Shown piece after piece: positions 8,189-17,338 of a stretch of 64,000 bases of DNA. Made by a program: the position numbers and the translations under genes. The number at the start of each line of letters is the position of its first letter. The stretch's first letter is position 1. Source of the DNA: an uncultured Paracoccaceae bacterium (lineage in GTDB: Bacteria > Pseudomonadota > Alphaproteobacteria > Rhodobacterales > Rhodobacteraceae); assembly GCA_947495795.1 (NCBI GenBank), contig CANMAI010000001.1, forward strand, positions 434,001 through 498,000, written 5' to 3'. The notes under the pieces were generated by a model. It worked only from the letters and a program-made list of their open reading frames with translations. It did no database searches and had not been told where the DNA came from.

Positions 8189-8812
8189 CTATGGAGAAAA
8201 TCCGACGACGAGGCCCACTCCGATGAGCAGAAATCCGGCGCTGAGGTTCATGTTGCGAAGCGCCTTTGGGCTGGCAAGCAGAACGCGAATTCTGTCCACC
8301 ATCAGCCCAAGCACGAGATTGCCGAGAAGGGGCACAATCGCGGAAATGGCACAGATCACGGCGATATCCCATGCGGTGACTGCGGTAAGATCGAAGAAGC
8401 CTGGCAGAACACCCATATAGAAAAGGACGGCCTTGGGATTGCCAAGGATCACGAGAAGCCCTGCAATGAAGCCAGCCCACATGCCGGGGCGGGTGAGCTG
8501 GGAGTTCTCCCCGATCACGCGATCCGCATGCCGGATAAGGGCAATCCCCATGATCAGGAAAATCACCGCTCCGGCATAGCGCAGGACAGTGAGGAAATCT
8601 GCATAGAGGCTGACGAGAAGGCTCACACCGAAGATTGCAAGGAGCGGCCAGAGCACGTCGCCCACCACCACGCCCATCGCAAGCGGCCATGCTGCATGGA
8701 AGCCGCCGGAAAGCGCACGGGCGATCAGGGCGACCCAGACAGGACCCGGCGTGAGAAAGAGGATGAAGAGGGCGAGCGCATAAAGCCCGATCTCGGCTAC
8801 GCTGAGTGTCAT
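8189..8812 (-). CDS. LysE/RhtB-family amino-acid exporter
   Basis: The 207-residue product is an inner-membrane protein with about six hydrophobic segments: 8-27, 40-68, 72-90, 112-135, 143-170 and 188-205. Near the N-terminus LFLTPGPVWVALIARAL carries the TPGP motif typical of the LysE/RhtB family, which exports amino acids or homoserine-lactone-like compounds. The substrate cannot be told from sequence. Its ATG overlaps the stop of the VOC gene upstream by 4 bp, so the two are probably co-translated. The pair is inserted between recF and gyrB. Confidence 0.88.
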   Translation of the reverse strand: MTLSVAEIGLYALALFILFLTPGPVWVALIARALSGGFHAAWPLAMGVVVGDVLWPLLAIFGVSLLVSLYADFLTVLRYAGAVIFLIMGIALIRHADRVIGENSQLTRPGMWAGFIAGLLVILGNPKAVLFYMGVLPGFFDLTAVTAWDIAVICAISAIVPLLGNLVLGLMVDRIRVLLASPKALRNMNLSAGFLLIGVGLVVGFSP

Positions 8813-9240
8813 GGCGCGTCCGGCAACTCCAGTTTGCCCTCGGGGCCGAGCGGCCAGAAAGGATTCATTGCAACTTCCCAGACATGGCCATCAGGATCGG
8901 CCCAGTAGCCCGAGTAGCCACCCCAGAAGGCCTTTTCAGGAGTTTTCAGCGCCGTAGCACCCGCGTCCAATGCGGCCATATAGGCGGCATCAACCTCCGC
9001 CTCTGTGCTGAAGTTCTGGGCAAGGCTCATGGCGCCTGCGCCAAGTTGCGCATTCGGGCGACCCTGATCCTCTGCAAGCGCTGCGCGACCATAAAGGCCA
9101 AAGACAGACCCGTGGATTTGATAGAACGCCACGTCATCATTGCTCATCCCATGTTCCCGCCAGCCGAGCCGCGCATAAAAAGCGCGGGCCAAGGCAAGAT
9201 CCGCCACGCCGAGAGTGATCAGGGTGATGCGCTGGTTCAT
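8809..9240 (-). CDS. VOC-superfamily (glyoxalase-like) protein
   Basis: The 143-residue product has the paired beta-alpha-beta-beta-beta modules of the vicinal-oxygen-chelate fold. The first is ITLITLGVADLALARAFYARLGW; the second begins near EVDAAYMAALDAGA and ends with GYSGYWADPDGHVWEVAMNPFW. The usual metal ligand positions appear only partly kept (Glu in WEV), so the catalytic type cannot be set: glyoxalase, dioxygenase and resistance proteins share this fold. The start overlaps the recF stop and the end overlaps lysE, implying one transcript with dnaN-recF. Confidence 0.85.
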   Translation of the reverse strand: MNQRITLITLGVADLALARAFYARLGWREHGMSNDDVAFYQIHGSVFGLYGRAALAEDQGRPNAQLGAGAMSLAQNFSTEAEVDAAYMAALDAGATALKTPEKAFWGGYSGYWADPDGHVWEVAMNPFWPLGPEGKLELPDAP

Positions 9241-10337
9241 GATGTTGCCTCTGCGAGTTGGGATTGGCCTGTGGTCTCCCGCACTTCGATATGGCGGGCG
9301 CGCGCACCAAGATCTGTGAAAAGCTCCGGGCCCGTGCCTGTCATCCAGGCCTGAGCGCCAAGGCTGATAATCTCATCATAGAGGCTGGCGCGCCGGTCTG
9401 CGTCAAGATGGGCAGCCACCTCATCGAGGAGAAGGATCGGCGCGGTGCCGAGATCTTCCGCCAGGGCACGAGCATTGGCGAGAATGAGCGAAACAAGGAG
9501 AGCCTTCTGCTCACCTGTGGAGCAGAGACGGGCAGCCGTGTTCTTGGCCGCATAGATCGCCTGAAGCTCTGTGCGGTGGGGGCCAAGAAGGGTGCGCCCG
9601 GCTGCCAGATCGCGCGGGCGGTTTTGAGCGAAGGCTTCAGCCAAGCCGTCCGAAGACGTGAGATCTTTGGCTGCTTCTTCCAATGCAAGCGTGGCCTGGG
9701 GGAACGCTGTGGCGGCTCCCTCCTGCGCAGCGGCAATCCGGGCAAGGGTGAGTGCACGGTTGGCGTGGATCGCGGCACCATGTTCGGCCATCTGAGCCTC
9801 AAGCCCGCCATACCAGCTTGCGTCCCTGATCTGATCCTTCAGAAGCCTGTTGCGTTCGCGCATGGCCTTTTCATAGGCGAGCGTTGCATCTGCATGGGAG
9901 GGTTCAAAGCTCATTGCCATACGGTCCAGAAAGCGCCGCCGCTCGGATGCGGCATCAAGCCAGAGCCTATCCATCGCGGGAACAAGCCAGAGTATCCGCG
10001 CGAGGCGTCCGAGGGCCGTTTGCGGTGCTGCCTTTCCGTCTATCCGTGTCTGGCGGCTTTGGCCCGGCTCCACCCAGGTTTCGATCTCATGGTTCTGACC
10101 AAGGCTTTCCAGGGATGCTGTTATCTTCCAGCCCAGCGCCTCCGGTGCCCTGGCAATCTCCTCGGGGGCTGCGCGGCGAAGGCCCCGCCCGGGGGAGAGA
10201 AGTGAAATGGCTTCCAGTATATTCGTCTTGCCCGCACCGTTGGCGCCAAACAGTGCTATCGGCTCCGGCCCAAGAGCAAGCTCTGCCCGTTTGTGGCTGC
10301 GGAAATGGGAGAGGGTAAGGCAGGTGACGGAGGCCAT
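9237..10337 (-). CDS. recF: DNA replication and repair protein RecF
   Basis: The 366-residue SMC-like ATPase acts with RecO and RecR to load RecA at gaps. It shows Walker A GANGAGKTN at about 31-39, the RecF-type LSPGRGLR after it, the signature STGEQKALLVSLILA and Walker B ILLLDEVAAHLD near 305. The length is normal for the family. It follows dnaN by about 90 bp on the same strand and overlaps the VOC gene by 4 bp, consistent with a dnaN-recF transcript. Confidence 0.98.
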   Translation of the reverse strand: MASVTCLTLSHFRSHKRAELALGPEPIALFGANGAGKTNILEAISLLSPGRGLRRAAPEEIARAPEALGWKITASLESLGQNHEIETWVEPGQSRQTRIDGKAAPQTALGRLARILWLVPAMDRLWLDAASERRRFLDRMAMSFEPSHADATLAYEKAMRERNRLLKDQIRDASWYGGLEAQMAEHGAAIHANRALTLARIAAAQEGAATAFPQATLALEEAAKDLTSSDGLAEAFAQNRPRDLAAGRTLLGPHRTELQAIYAAKNTAARLCSTGEQKALLVSLILANARALAEDLGTAPILLLDEVAAHLDADRRASLYDEIISLGAQAWMTGTGPELFTDLGARARHIEVRETTGQSQLAEATS

Positions 10338-10429
10338 ATCAGGTGCACCGTTTCAGTCGGCACTCTGCATTGCAGCGCCGGAGCCTCCGGCGGGGATATT
10401 TCCGGAAAGTTGAAGGGGGCAGGTGGTGC

Positions 10430-11545
10430 CTATACCCGCATCGGCATGACGACATAGACGGCACTTTCGTCATTGCCTTCCCGCATCAGGGTCGGGTCTC
10501 CGGCGGAATTGAAGAGAAAGACAGCATTCTCGCGATCCACCTGATCGGCGATTTCCTGAAGGTATTTGGCGTTGAAGCCGATCTCCAGATTCTCGTCGCC
10601 ATAGGCTACGGCCAGTTCCTCTTCCGCTGCACCGCTATCGGGTGCGTTGACGGAGAGAACGAGCCTGTCTTCATCCAGCACCAGCTTGACGGCGCGAGAG
10701 CGTTCCGAGGAAACGGTGGAAACGCGATCCACTGCTTTGGCAAACTCAGCAGCGTCCACCTCCAACCGCTTGGTGTTGCCTTGTGGGATCACGCGCGAAT
10801 AGTCCGGGAAAGAGCCGTCTATTACCTTGGAGGTGAGTGTCACCTCTGGTGTGGCAAAGCGGATCTTGGTCTCGGAAACAGAGACAGCGATCTGGCCATC
10901 GCCTGCCAGCAGCTTGCCGAGTTCCAGCACTGTCTTGCGCGGCACGATCACACCGGGCAGATTGTCCGCGCCTTGCGGAAGCGGCGCATCGATCCGGGCG
11001 AGCCTATGGCCATCTGTTGCCACGCAGCGAAGCGCGCGGCCCTCGGCGCCATCAGCGGCATGCATGTAGACACCGTTGAGATAGTAGCGTGTTTCTTCGG
11101 TGGATATCGCGAATTTGGACTTGTCGAAAAGACGGTTCAACACCTCTGCGTCCACCGCGAAATTGCAATCATACTCGGCACTGGCCATCACCGGAAAATC
11201 CTCCCGCGGGAGTGTGGCGAGGGAAAAGTTGGAACGGCCTGCACGGATTTCCAAGCGGCCGGAACTGCCATCATCCGAAAGTTCCACCATCGCGCCATCG
11301 GGCAGCTTGCGCACGATATCATGTAACGTATGGGCGCCAACCGTTGTGGCACCTGCCTGCAGAACCATTGCATCGGACTTGTCGATGATCTCAATATCCA
11401 GATCTGTCGCGCGGAAGCTTATGCCGTCGCCCTCTGCCTCGATCAGCACATTGGCGAGAATGGGGATCGTGTTGCGCCGCTCCACAACCGATTGCGCCCG
11501 GCTCATGGCCTTCAGGAGGGCTGATCGCTCTATGCTGATTTTCAT
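10430..11545 (-). CDS. dnaN: DNA polymerase III beta sliding clamp
   Basis: The start is taken at MKISIERSALLKAM, giving 371 residues as in relatives; a longer frame begins at 11611 but adds a non-conserved stretch. Three clamp domains are recognisable. Examples are RNTIPILANVLIEAEG in domain 1, TRYYLNGVYMHA and RCVATDGHRLA in domain 2, and the typical C-terminus ESAVYVVMPMRV. The last residues form the cleft that binds polymerase and MutS-type clamp motifs. It lies 292 bp downstream of dnaA, a gap large enough for its own promoter. Confidence 0.98.
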   Translation of the reverse strand: MKISIERSALLKAMSRAQSVVERRNTIPILANVLIEAEGDGISFRATDLDIEIIDKSDAMVLQAGATTVGAHTLHDIVRKLPDGAMVELSDDGSSGRLEIRAGRSNFSLATLPREDFPVMASAEYDCNFAVDAEVLNRLFDKSKFAISTEETRYYLNGVYMHAADGAEGRALRCVATDGHRLARIDAPLPQGADNLPGVIVPRKTVLELGKLLAGDGQIAVSVSETKIRFATPEVTLTSKVIDGSFPDYSRVIPQGNTKRLEVDAAEFAKAVDRVSTVSSERSRAVKLVLDEDRLVLSVNAPDSGAAEEELAVAYGDENLEIGFNAKYLQEIADQVDRENAVFLFNSAGDPTLMREGNDESAVYVVMPMRV

Positions 11546-11837
11546 GGCGCGCGGTCCTTCTTGCGACTTGGAAGCGGACCTCGACGTTAGCGAAATGGTG
11601 AGAGGATTCAACGAGAAAACGACGAACTATGCGCTTTGGAAGCAGCCTGTGGCTCCCGGTAGGCCATTCTTGCGGAGGGTGAAGTCTCCGGTGTCGCGGG
11701 TGCCTAGACCACCCAACACGTTCTGACCAGGGAACCCCCCAGGCTTTCCCGGATTTCAGGTTCACCGGTTGGAGGGGGGAGGATATCAGCGCTCTGGGGA
11801 TCGCATATGCGTATGAACAGAAGCAGCTGTGTTTCCG

Positions 11838-13238
11838 TCAGGCTTCCAGCATACGGCGCAAAAGCTCCACATCATCGCTGATCTGCGCATCGATCACACG
11901 CAACTCCTCCACCTTTCGGACGGCGTGGATCACGGTTGTATGATCGCGGCCACCAAAGCGTCTCCCGATTTCCGGCAGGGACTTGGTGGTGAGGGATTTG
12001 GAGAGGAACATAGCCACCTGGCGCGGGCGGGAAACGGAGCGGGCACGACGGGGGCCGAGAAGATCGGCCATCCGCACATTGTAATGCTCGGCCACTTTGC
12101 GGATAATCTCATCAATCGTCACCTTGCGCTCGGATGCGCGCAAGATGTCGGACAGGCACTCCTGGCTCATATCCATGTCGATCTTGCGCCCGACAAGGGA
12201 GGCAAAGGCAAAGAGACGGGTCAGCGCACCCTCGAGCACGCGGACATTCGAACTGATGCGCATCGCCAGATACTCGAACACGCCGTGATCCACATCGATA
12301 CCGGGATGGAGGCGCGCCTGCGCCTCTGCCTTGGACTGGAGTATGCCGAGCCGCAACTCATAGTCAGTGGGATGCACATCAACGACCAGCCCACTTTGAA
12401 GCCGGGAAATGATACGATCCTCGATCCCCTGAATCTCATTGGGCGGGCGATCAGACGTGATAACAATTTGACGGTTCTGATCGACCAAAGCATTGAAAGT
12501 ATGGAAGAATTCTTCCTGTGTCGAGTCCTTGCCGCCGATGAACTGCACATCATCGACCATCAGCACATCGACAGACCGGAAAAGCTGCTTGAACCCGTGC
12601 ATATCCTTGAAGCGGAGTGCCTGCACGAAGCGATACATGAACTGCTCTGCCGAGAGGTACAGAACGCGTGCATCGGGGCGTGTCTCCTGGATCTGCCAGG
12701 CTATGGCGTGCATCAGATGGGTTTTGCCGAGGCCAACGCCACCGTAGAGAAAGAGCGGATTGAACGTCACCGGCCCAGGCTCCGCCACACGACGGGCAGC
12801 CGCGTGCGCCAGCTCATTCGGCTTGCCTACCACAAAGTTGTCGAACTTGTATTTTGCATCCAGCGGAGAGCCCGGAAGATCCAGATCAGCGGTCTGGACA
12901 GCTGCACTCGGCTTCGCCATTGGCTGCGCCTGTGGAACAAATTCCACCTTGGGTTCCGAAAAGCCGGAATGAACCGGTTTCGCCGTAACCGTTTTTGCGG
13001 GGCAAACCGTAAAATCGAGACGCACGACATTCGTGCCGCTTTTTGAGATAATCTTCTGGATCCGCTCGCCGTAATGCTGCGAGACCCAATTACCTATAAA
13101 AGGTGTCGGTGCCGCAAGCCGCGCCACCCCATCTTCACATCCCCGAAATTCAAGCGGATCAATCCAGTTCTTGAACGCATCCTGCCCGATCGCGAAACGC
13201 AACTCATCACACACACGGCCCCAAAGGTCAGCTGACAT
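11838..13238 (-). CDS. dnaA: Chromosomal replication initiator DnaA
   Basis: The start is the ATG before SADLWGRVCDELRFAIG, giving 466 residues; a longer frame from 13433 reads through non-conserved sequence. Domain I is at 1-80, followed by a variable linker. The AAA+ domain has YGGVGLGKTHLMHAIAW (Walker A), LMVDDVQFIGGK (Walker B) and the sensor TSDRPPNEI. Domain IV carries the DnaA signature RRFGGRDHTTVIHAVRKVE that binds DnaA boxes. It is preceded by a 97-bp leader with GCGTGC-ACC-GCACGC at 13265-13279. The gene starts the dnaA-dnaN-recF-gyrB block. Confidence 0.99.
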   Translation of the reverse strand: MSADLWGRVCDELRFAIGQDAFKNWIDPLEFRGCEDGVARLAAPTPFIGNWVSQHYGERIQKIISKSGTNVVRLDFTVCPAKTVTAKPVHSGFSEPKVEFVPQAQPMAKPSAAVQTADLDLPGSPLDAKYKFDNFVVGKPNELAHAAARRVAEPGPVTFNPLFLYGGVGLGKTHLMHAIAWQIQETRPDARVLYLSAEQFMYRFVQALRFKDMHGFKQLFRSVDVLMVDDVQFIGGKDSTQEEFFHTFNALVDQNRQIVITSDRPPNEIQGIEDRIISRLQSGLVVDVHPTDYELRLGILQSKAEAQARLHPGIDVDHGVFEYLAMRISSNVRVLEGALTRLFAFASLVGRKIDMDMSQECLSDILRASERKVTIDEIIRKVAEHYNVRMADLLGPRRARSVSRPRQVAMFLSKSLTTKSLPEIGRRFGGRDHTTVIHAVRKVEELRVIDAQISDDVELLRRMLEA

Positions 13239-13335
13239 TATTACCCCGTTTCTTCTTCTACCCGGCGTGCACCGCACGCATTTTTCTGCCATCTCTCTCT
13301 GGGGCGGATGGCTTACACCCCGTAAAGCTATTTGA

Positions 13336-13785
13336 TCAGCTCTGCTGCCACGGCAATCCGCGCGCCTTCCAGCCGTTGAGGTGCCCGCGGTGGCGATCGT
13401 GATTGAGATCTCCCTCAAACCCTTCGGCCACATTCACGCAAACCGGGTTCAGGCCCTGTGCATCGGCAAACTGGGCAACCGCTCGGGCAGCCTCCATAGA
13501 ACGCGCGCCAGACCGGCAAATGAAGAAAATCTGATCTGGCATCGTCCCACCAGCGGCATCCATTACCTGCTCTGTGAAGCTCTCGTTCACCGACATGTCC
13601 GGGAACTGCCGCCATTCGATCAATGCCGTCTGGCGCGAGAGGCCAGAGAGATTGGGCACACCCACGAAGCTCCACTCCGGACGGGTACGAACATCGACAA
13701 GAAGCGCTGTCGAATCGTCCTTCAGGGCTGCGAACGCCGTCTCCGGCGTCATTTCCGTAATGTTTGCAGACCCTTCCACCGACAT
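13336..13785 (-). CDS. Rhodanese-like domain protein
   Basis: The start chosen (MSVEGSANITEMTP) has GGGAGA about 4 nt upstream; an ATG four codons earlier is possible. The 149-residue protein is a single rhodanese domain: ALLVDVRTRPEW early on and the active-site loop FICRSGARS, with the catalytic Cys. The CRSGAR loop is typical of single-domain sulfurtransferases that move sulfane sulfur from thiosulfate or persulfides. Its place next to dnaA and rpsT is conserved in my recollection of Rhodobacteraceae genomes but says little about substrate. Confidence 0.92.
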   Translation of the reverse strand: MSVEGSANITEMTPETAFAALKDDSTALLVDVRTRPEWSFVGVPNLSGLSRQTALIEWRQFPDMSVNESFTEQVMDAAGGTMPDQIFFICRSGARSMEAARAVAQFADAQGLNPVCVNVAEGFEGDLNHDRHRGHLNGWKARGLPWQQS

Positions 13786-13933
13786 CTTCTCTCCCATTCC
13801 TCAGGCATGTCACTCAGATTTGAACACACCCTAATCCGGACGTCGCTTTGCTTTCAACAATAAGAATTGCTTGACGGGAAGAATGAAAGGAGGGTGGTAG
13901 ATTCGTATCGGTTAAGAATAGTTAACGAATTCC

Positions 13934-13962
13934 CACAGTAAAAATACGCACGTTTTACTGTG
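13934..13962. promoter_or_regulatory. Perfect 10-bp inverted repeat between rpsT and the rhodanese gene
   Basis: CACAGTAAAA (13934-13943) and TTTTACTGTG (13953-13962) are exact reverse complements separated by 9 bases. It lies about 150 bp upstream of the rhodanese start, in a 358-bp gap that otherwise holds only the rpsT terminator. Just before it is TTAA-GAATAG-TTAAC at 13912-13926. It could be an operator or a transcript hairpin; there is no T-run directly after either strand's stem. Confidence 0.5.
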
Positions 13963-14086
13963 CGTTTTCAAACAACCTACTCCAATGATTTGAGCCGACA
14001 GGACCACACGTCAGCTTTGATGGTTTTAGAGTGGGTCAGAGATTCGGGCAACTGGAATGAAAAGAGAACATGACATTTCGATTAAC

Positions 14087-14113
14087 AAAAAAATACGCGC
14101 CCGAGTGGGCGCG
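14087..14113 (-). terminator. Rho-independent terminator of rpsT
   Basis: On the minus strand the stem CGCGCCC-ACTC-GGGCGCG is followed by TATTTTTTTG. The GC-rich 7-bp stem with a T-run lies 31 bp past the rpsT stop. Confidence 0.85.
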
Positions 14114-14143
14114 CAATTTTGTTGCCAAGAAGCTCTCGCAAGA

Positions 14144-14416
14144 TCAGGCGGTTGCGGAGATCGCATTTACCCGAGCGGACAAGCGGGAAATTTTCCGGCT
14201 TGCGGTATTCTTGTGGAGAATGCCCTTGGTGACGCTACGCATGATTTCGGGTTGAGCCGCTTTCAGCGCGGCACTGGCCACGGCCGCATCGCCGGATGCA
14301 ATGGCTTCTTCAACTTTGCGGATGAAACCGCGCATACGCGTACGGCGAGACTTGTTGATCTCGGTGCGATGGGCGGCCTTGCGGACGCGCTTTCTGGATC
14401 CTGGCGTGTTTGCCAT
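14144..14416 (-). CDS. rpsT: 30S ribosomal protein S20
   Basis: The 90-residue, strongly basic and helical product begins [23 protein letters not shown] in the S20 pattern and ends with the conserved [21 protein letters not shown]20 binds 16S rRNA early in small-subunit assembly. It is a monocistronic-looking gene with its own terminator. A GGAA element precedes the ATG. Confidence 0.98.
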   Translation of the reverse strand: MANTPGSRKRVRKAAHRTEINKSRRTRMRGFIRKVEEAIASGDAAVASAALKAAQPEIMRSVTKGILHKNTASRKISRLSARVNAISATA

Positions 14417-14528
14417 TTTTTACGTTCCGGTTCTTATGTGTTGATAAGATGAAGCGCGTCTCTAAACCGTCAATTTCGCTGAGTCAACGGGGCCGCTTTC
14501 ATTATTTGAGGGAAACATCGTTTCGTGC

Positions 14529-15305
14529 CTAATTGCCGCGGAACTGCGGGGTGCGTTTCTCGGTGAAAGCCTGCATCCCCTCACTCTGGTCCTCTGTAGC
14601 AAAGAGAGCATGAAACTGCCGCCGCTCAAACAGAAGGCCTTCACGAAGCGTGGTCTCATAGGCCCGATTTACTGCCTCTTTCGCGGCCATAACGGAAAGA
14701 GGTGATTTCTCGGCGATCTTCTCCGCCGTCTTCATCACATCCGCCATCAACTCCTTTGCAGGCACAACGCGCGTCACCAGACCGGAACGTTCCGCTTCTT
14801 CCGCATCCATCATTCGGCCCGTTAGGTGCATCTCCATCGATTTGGATTTACCTACAAACCGGGTCAGCCGTTGCGTGCCGCCAATGCCCGCGATCACACC
14901 AAGGTTGATCTCTGGCTGGCCAAACTTGGCATTGTCCGCAGCTATAATGAAATCGCACATCATTGCCAGTTCGCATCCGCCGCCCAAAGCATAGCCCGCC
15001 ACGGCTGCAATGATCGGCTTTCGAATGCGCAGGATGGCCTCCGTCTCAGCACCGAAGTAATCGGAACCGAACATATCCACGAAGCTTTTCTCGCCCATTT
15101 CCTTGATATCGGCGCCGGCGGCAAAGGCCTTCTCGGAACCTGTCAGCACGATCACCCGCACCTTGTCGTTCCCATCCATGGAGGTCAGCGCCTTGCCCAA
15201 CTCCTCCAGAAGCTGCGCGTTCAACGCATTGAGCGCCTCCGGCCTGTTCAACCGGATGGTGCCTATATGGTCGTCAATGTCGGTGAGGATAGTCTCGTAA
15301 GCCAT
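14529..15305 (-). CDS. Enoyl-CoA hydratase
   Basis: The 258-residue product is a crotonase-fold enzyme that hydrates trans-2-enoyl-CoA to 3-hydroxyacyl-CoA in beta-oxidation. The CoA oxyanion-hole segment AAGADIKEM and the glycine-rich [18 protein letters not shown] are present. The two catalytic glutamates of short-chain enoyl-CoA hydratases lie in CELAMMCD and [18 protein letters not shown]. The C-terminus ends in [12 protein letters not shown], as in the FadB/PaaF-like short-chain group. It stands alone between rpsT and mutM on the same strand. Substrate chain length cannot be told. Confidence 0.93.
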   Translation of the reverse strand: MAYETILTDIDDHIGTIRLNRPEALNALNAQLLEELGKALTSMDGNDKVRVIVLTGSEKAFAAGADIKEMGEKSFVDMFGSDYFGAETEAILRIRKPIIAAVAGYALGGGCELAMMCDFIIAADNAKFGQPEINLGVIAGIGGTQRLTRFVGKSKSMEMHLTGRMMDAEEAERSGLVTRVVPAKELMADVMKTAEKIAEKSPLSVMAAKEAVNRAYETTLREGLLFERRQFHALFATEDQSEGMQAFTEKRTPQFRGN

Positions 15306-15411
15306 GGGTCTCCCCCTGCATCAAGCTTGAAGGGCCAGACTTATCACGGCTGTCAGCCTTCGCAACCCTTGGACCATAACCATGCAATCATCTGAACATA
15401 TGAGCTCAGTC

Positions 15412-16263
15412 TCATTTCTGGCACCGTGCGCAATGGAAGCTTGAGCGGCCCGATTGCACGATGCGCTGAACAATACCGCTGCATCCTTCCCGCTGGCATG
15501 GCTCACCTTCCTGCCCGTAGGCCGCAAACGAATGCTGAAAATAGCCGAGTTCCCCATCTGCCTGGCGATAATCCCGGAGTGATGATCCACCGGCGGCAAT
15601 CGCATCTGCCAGTGTTTCCCGAATGTGGACTACCAGGTTTTCGACCTTAGGCCGAGACACCTTACCAGCCAACCGCTTTGGCGAAATGCCAGCCCGCCAA
15701 AGCGCCTCGCACACATATATGTTGCCAAGGCCCGCCACGATACGCTGATCGAGAAGCGCCGATTTAATGGTGCTCCCCTTTCCTTTGAGGCGGCCGGAGA
15801 GATAAGGCGCGTTGAAATCGTTGCCCAGCGGCTCCGGCCCGAGATTTGCGAGAAAGCGATGTGTTTCCAGTTCTGCCGTGGGCCAGAGATCCATGGCACC
15901 AAAACGGCGCGGATCGTTGAATGTTATCGATGCACCCGCCTCTGTATGAAAGATTACATGATCATGTTTGCCCGGAGCTGATTGAGGGTGATGAAAGCCC
16001 CCCGGCATCGTACCCTCAATCAGCATCCGGCCCGACATTCCGAGATGCACCAACAAAGTGTCTCCGGAGTCGAGATCTGCCAAAAGAACCTTTGAGCGTC
16101 GTCTCAATTGCATAACGCACACATCGGACAATCGTTCCGACATGTTTTTCGGAAAAGGCCATCGAAGATCCGGCCTGCGCACATCCGTATGGGTAAGGCG
16201 TTGCCCGGCAAGCACAGGCTCCAGCCCGCGGCGAACGGTTTCTACCTCGGGCAGCTCGGGCAT
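15412..16263 (-). CDS. mutM: Formamidopyrimidine-DNA glycosylase
   Basis: The 283-residue bifunctional glycosylase/AP lyase removes 8-oxoguanine and Fapy lesions. After Met removal, Pro2-Glu3 of [16 protein letters not shown] are the catalytic residues. The helix-two-turn-helix has [20 protein letters not shown], and a C-terminal zinc finger reads [27 protein letters not shown]. All are intact. It is divergent from ubiE with the 41-residue membrane gene lying just upstream on the same strand. Confidence 0.97.
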   Translation of the reverse strand: MPELPEVETVRRGLEPVLAGQRLTHTDVRRPDLRWPFPKNMSERLSDVCVMQLRRRSKVLLADLDSGDTLLVHLGMSGRMLIEGTMPGGFHHPQSAPGKHDHVIFHTEAGASITFNDPRRFGAMDLWPTAELETHRFLANLGPEPLGNDFNAPYLSGRLKGKGSTIKSALLDQRIVAGLGNIYVCEALWRAGISPKRLAGKVSRPKVENLVVHIRETLADAIAAGGSSLRDYRQADGELGYFQHSFAAYGQEGEPCQREGCSGIVQRIVQSGRSSFHCARCQK

Positions 16264-16277
16264 TGTCGCTCAGATAT

Positions 16278-16403
16278 TCAGGAATTCATGTTGTTCTGGA
16301 TCTGCTTTTCAACCTTGTCCACGGCCATAGCAGCGCTCAGCACATACCCGACCATCAGGCCGCCCATGATGGCAAATAACGTGATCCCAAACCAAAGACT
16401 CAT
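16278..16403 (-). CDS. 41-residue single-pass membrane protein
   Basis: A minus-strand frame from ATG 16401-16403 gives MSLWFGITLFAIMGGLMVGY... with one hydrophobic helix (about 3-28) and a charged tail VDKVEKQIQNNMNS. AAGGAA lies about 7 nt upstream, which supports translation. It ends 14 bp before the mutM start and probably shares its transcript. I do not recognise a family; the helix with small residues (GGLMVGYVLSAA) could pack against a partner membrane protein. Confidence 0.55.
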   Translation of the reverse strand: MSLWFGITLFAIMGGLMVGYVLSAAMAVDKVEKQIQNNMNS

Positions 16404-16588
16404 CGTGATTTCCTTCGTTTTGCGGGCCAGAACCCGCCGCATGATGTGCAAAGCATGTCAATCTATCTTTACAGTTTTTCTGCGGAAGGCAAGAGTTTCG
16501 TGATCGCTGCCCGCGACAACAGGGCAGAATTGTTCTTTCCGGCCCGGTGCCTATAGTCGGCCCGAACAAGACGCATAAGGCAGAGATC

Positions 16589-17338
16589 ATGGCAGACGAT
16601 CGCACCACACATTTCGGTTTCCAGACCGTGCCGGAAGAAGAGAAGGCAGGCATGGTGCATGGCGTCTTTTCCAACGTGGCATCCAGATATGATGTGATGA
16701 ATGATGCGATGAGCCTCGGCATTCACCGCCTCTGGAAAGATGCGATGATGGATTGGCTGGCCCCGCGCCCGCATACGCACCTACTGGATGTTGCCGGCGG
16801 CACAGGCGACATCGCCTTTCGCTATCTCGATCGCGTGAAAGATCAGGCGCGCGCCACTGTTCTGGATATGACGGAAGACATGCTGATTGAAGGCGAACGT
16901 CGCGCTCAGACCCGCAAACATGCGGATGCACTCGATTGGGTGGTGGGCGATGCGATGGCGCTGCCGTTCGAGGATAACAGCTTTGACGCCTACACAATCT
17001 CCTTCGGCATCCGCAATGTCACGCGTATACCCGACGCCCTTGCGGAGGCTTACCGCGTGCTAAAACCCGGCGGCCGCCTCATGGTGCTGGAGTTCAGCCA
17101 GTTGCCCAACCCCGGCATGCAATGGGCTTATGATCGCTATTCCTTCAATGTGATCCCGCGCATGGGCAAGGTAATTGCGAATGATGCCGAAAGTTACCAG
17201 TACCTTGTCGAATCCATCCGCAAGTTCCCCGATCAGGATACCTTTGCTTCCATGATCCGCGCCGCAGGGTTTGAGCAGGTGGCCTACCGCAACCTTTCCA
17301 TGGGTATCGCCGCGCTTCATTCGGGTTGGAAAATTTGA
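16589..17338 (+). CDS. ubiE: Ubiquinone/menaquinone biosynthesis C-methyltransferase
   Basis: The start is the ATG before [13 protein letters not shown], giving 249 residues. The SAM-binding motif I is [13 protein letters not shown] at about 66-78. The UbiE signatures [17 protein letters not shown] and [10 protein letters not shown] with [15 protein letters not shown] are present. It C-methylates the benzoquinol ring of ubiquinone precursors at the membrane. The stop overlaps the ubiB start by 4 bp, so the pair is coupled. Confidence 0.97.
   Translation: MADDRTTHFGFQTVPEEEKAGMVHGVFSNVASRYDVMNDAMSLGIHRLWKDAMMDWLAPRPHTHLLDVAGGTGDIAFRYLDRVKDQARATVLDMTEDMLIEGERRAQTRKHADALDWVVGDAMALPFEDNSFDAYTISFGIRNVTRIPDALAEAYRVLKPGGRLMVLEFSQLPNPGMQWAYDRYSFNVIPRMGKVIANDAESYQYLVESIRKFPDQDTFASMIRAAGFEQVAYRNLSMGIAALHSGWKI

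Noticed and set aside
13912-13926. CtrA-binding site TTAA-N-TTAAC
   Set aside because: The half-sites are separated by 6 bases, not the 7 of the consensus. A second candidate at 33519-33534 has correct spacing but TTTAC in place of TTAAC.
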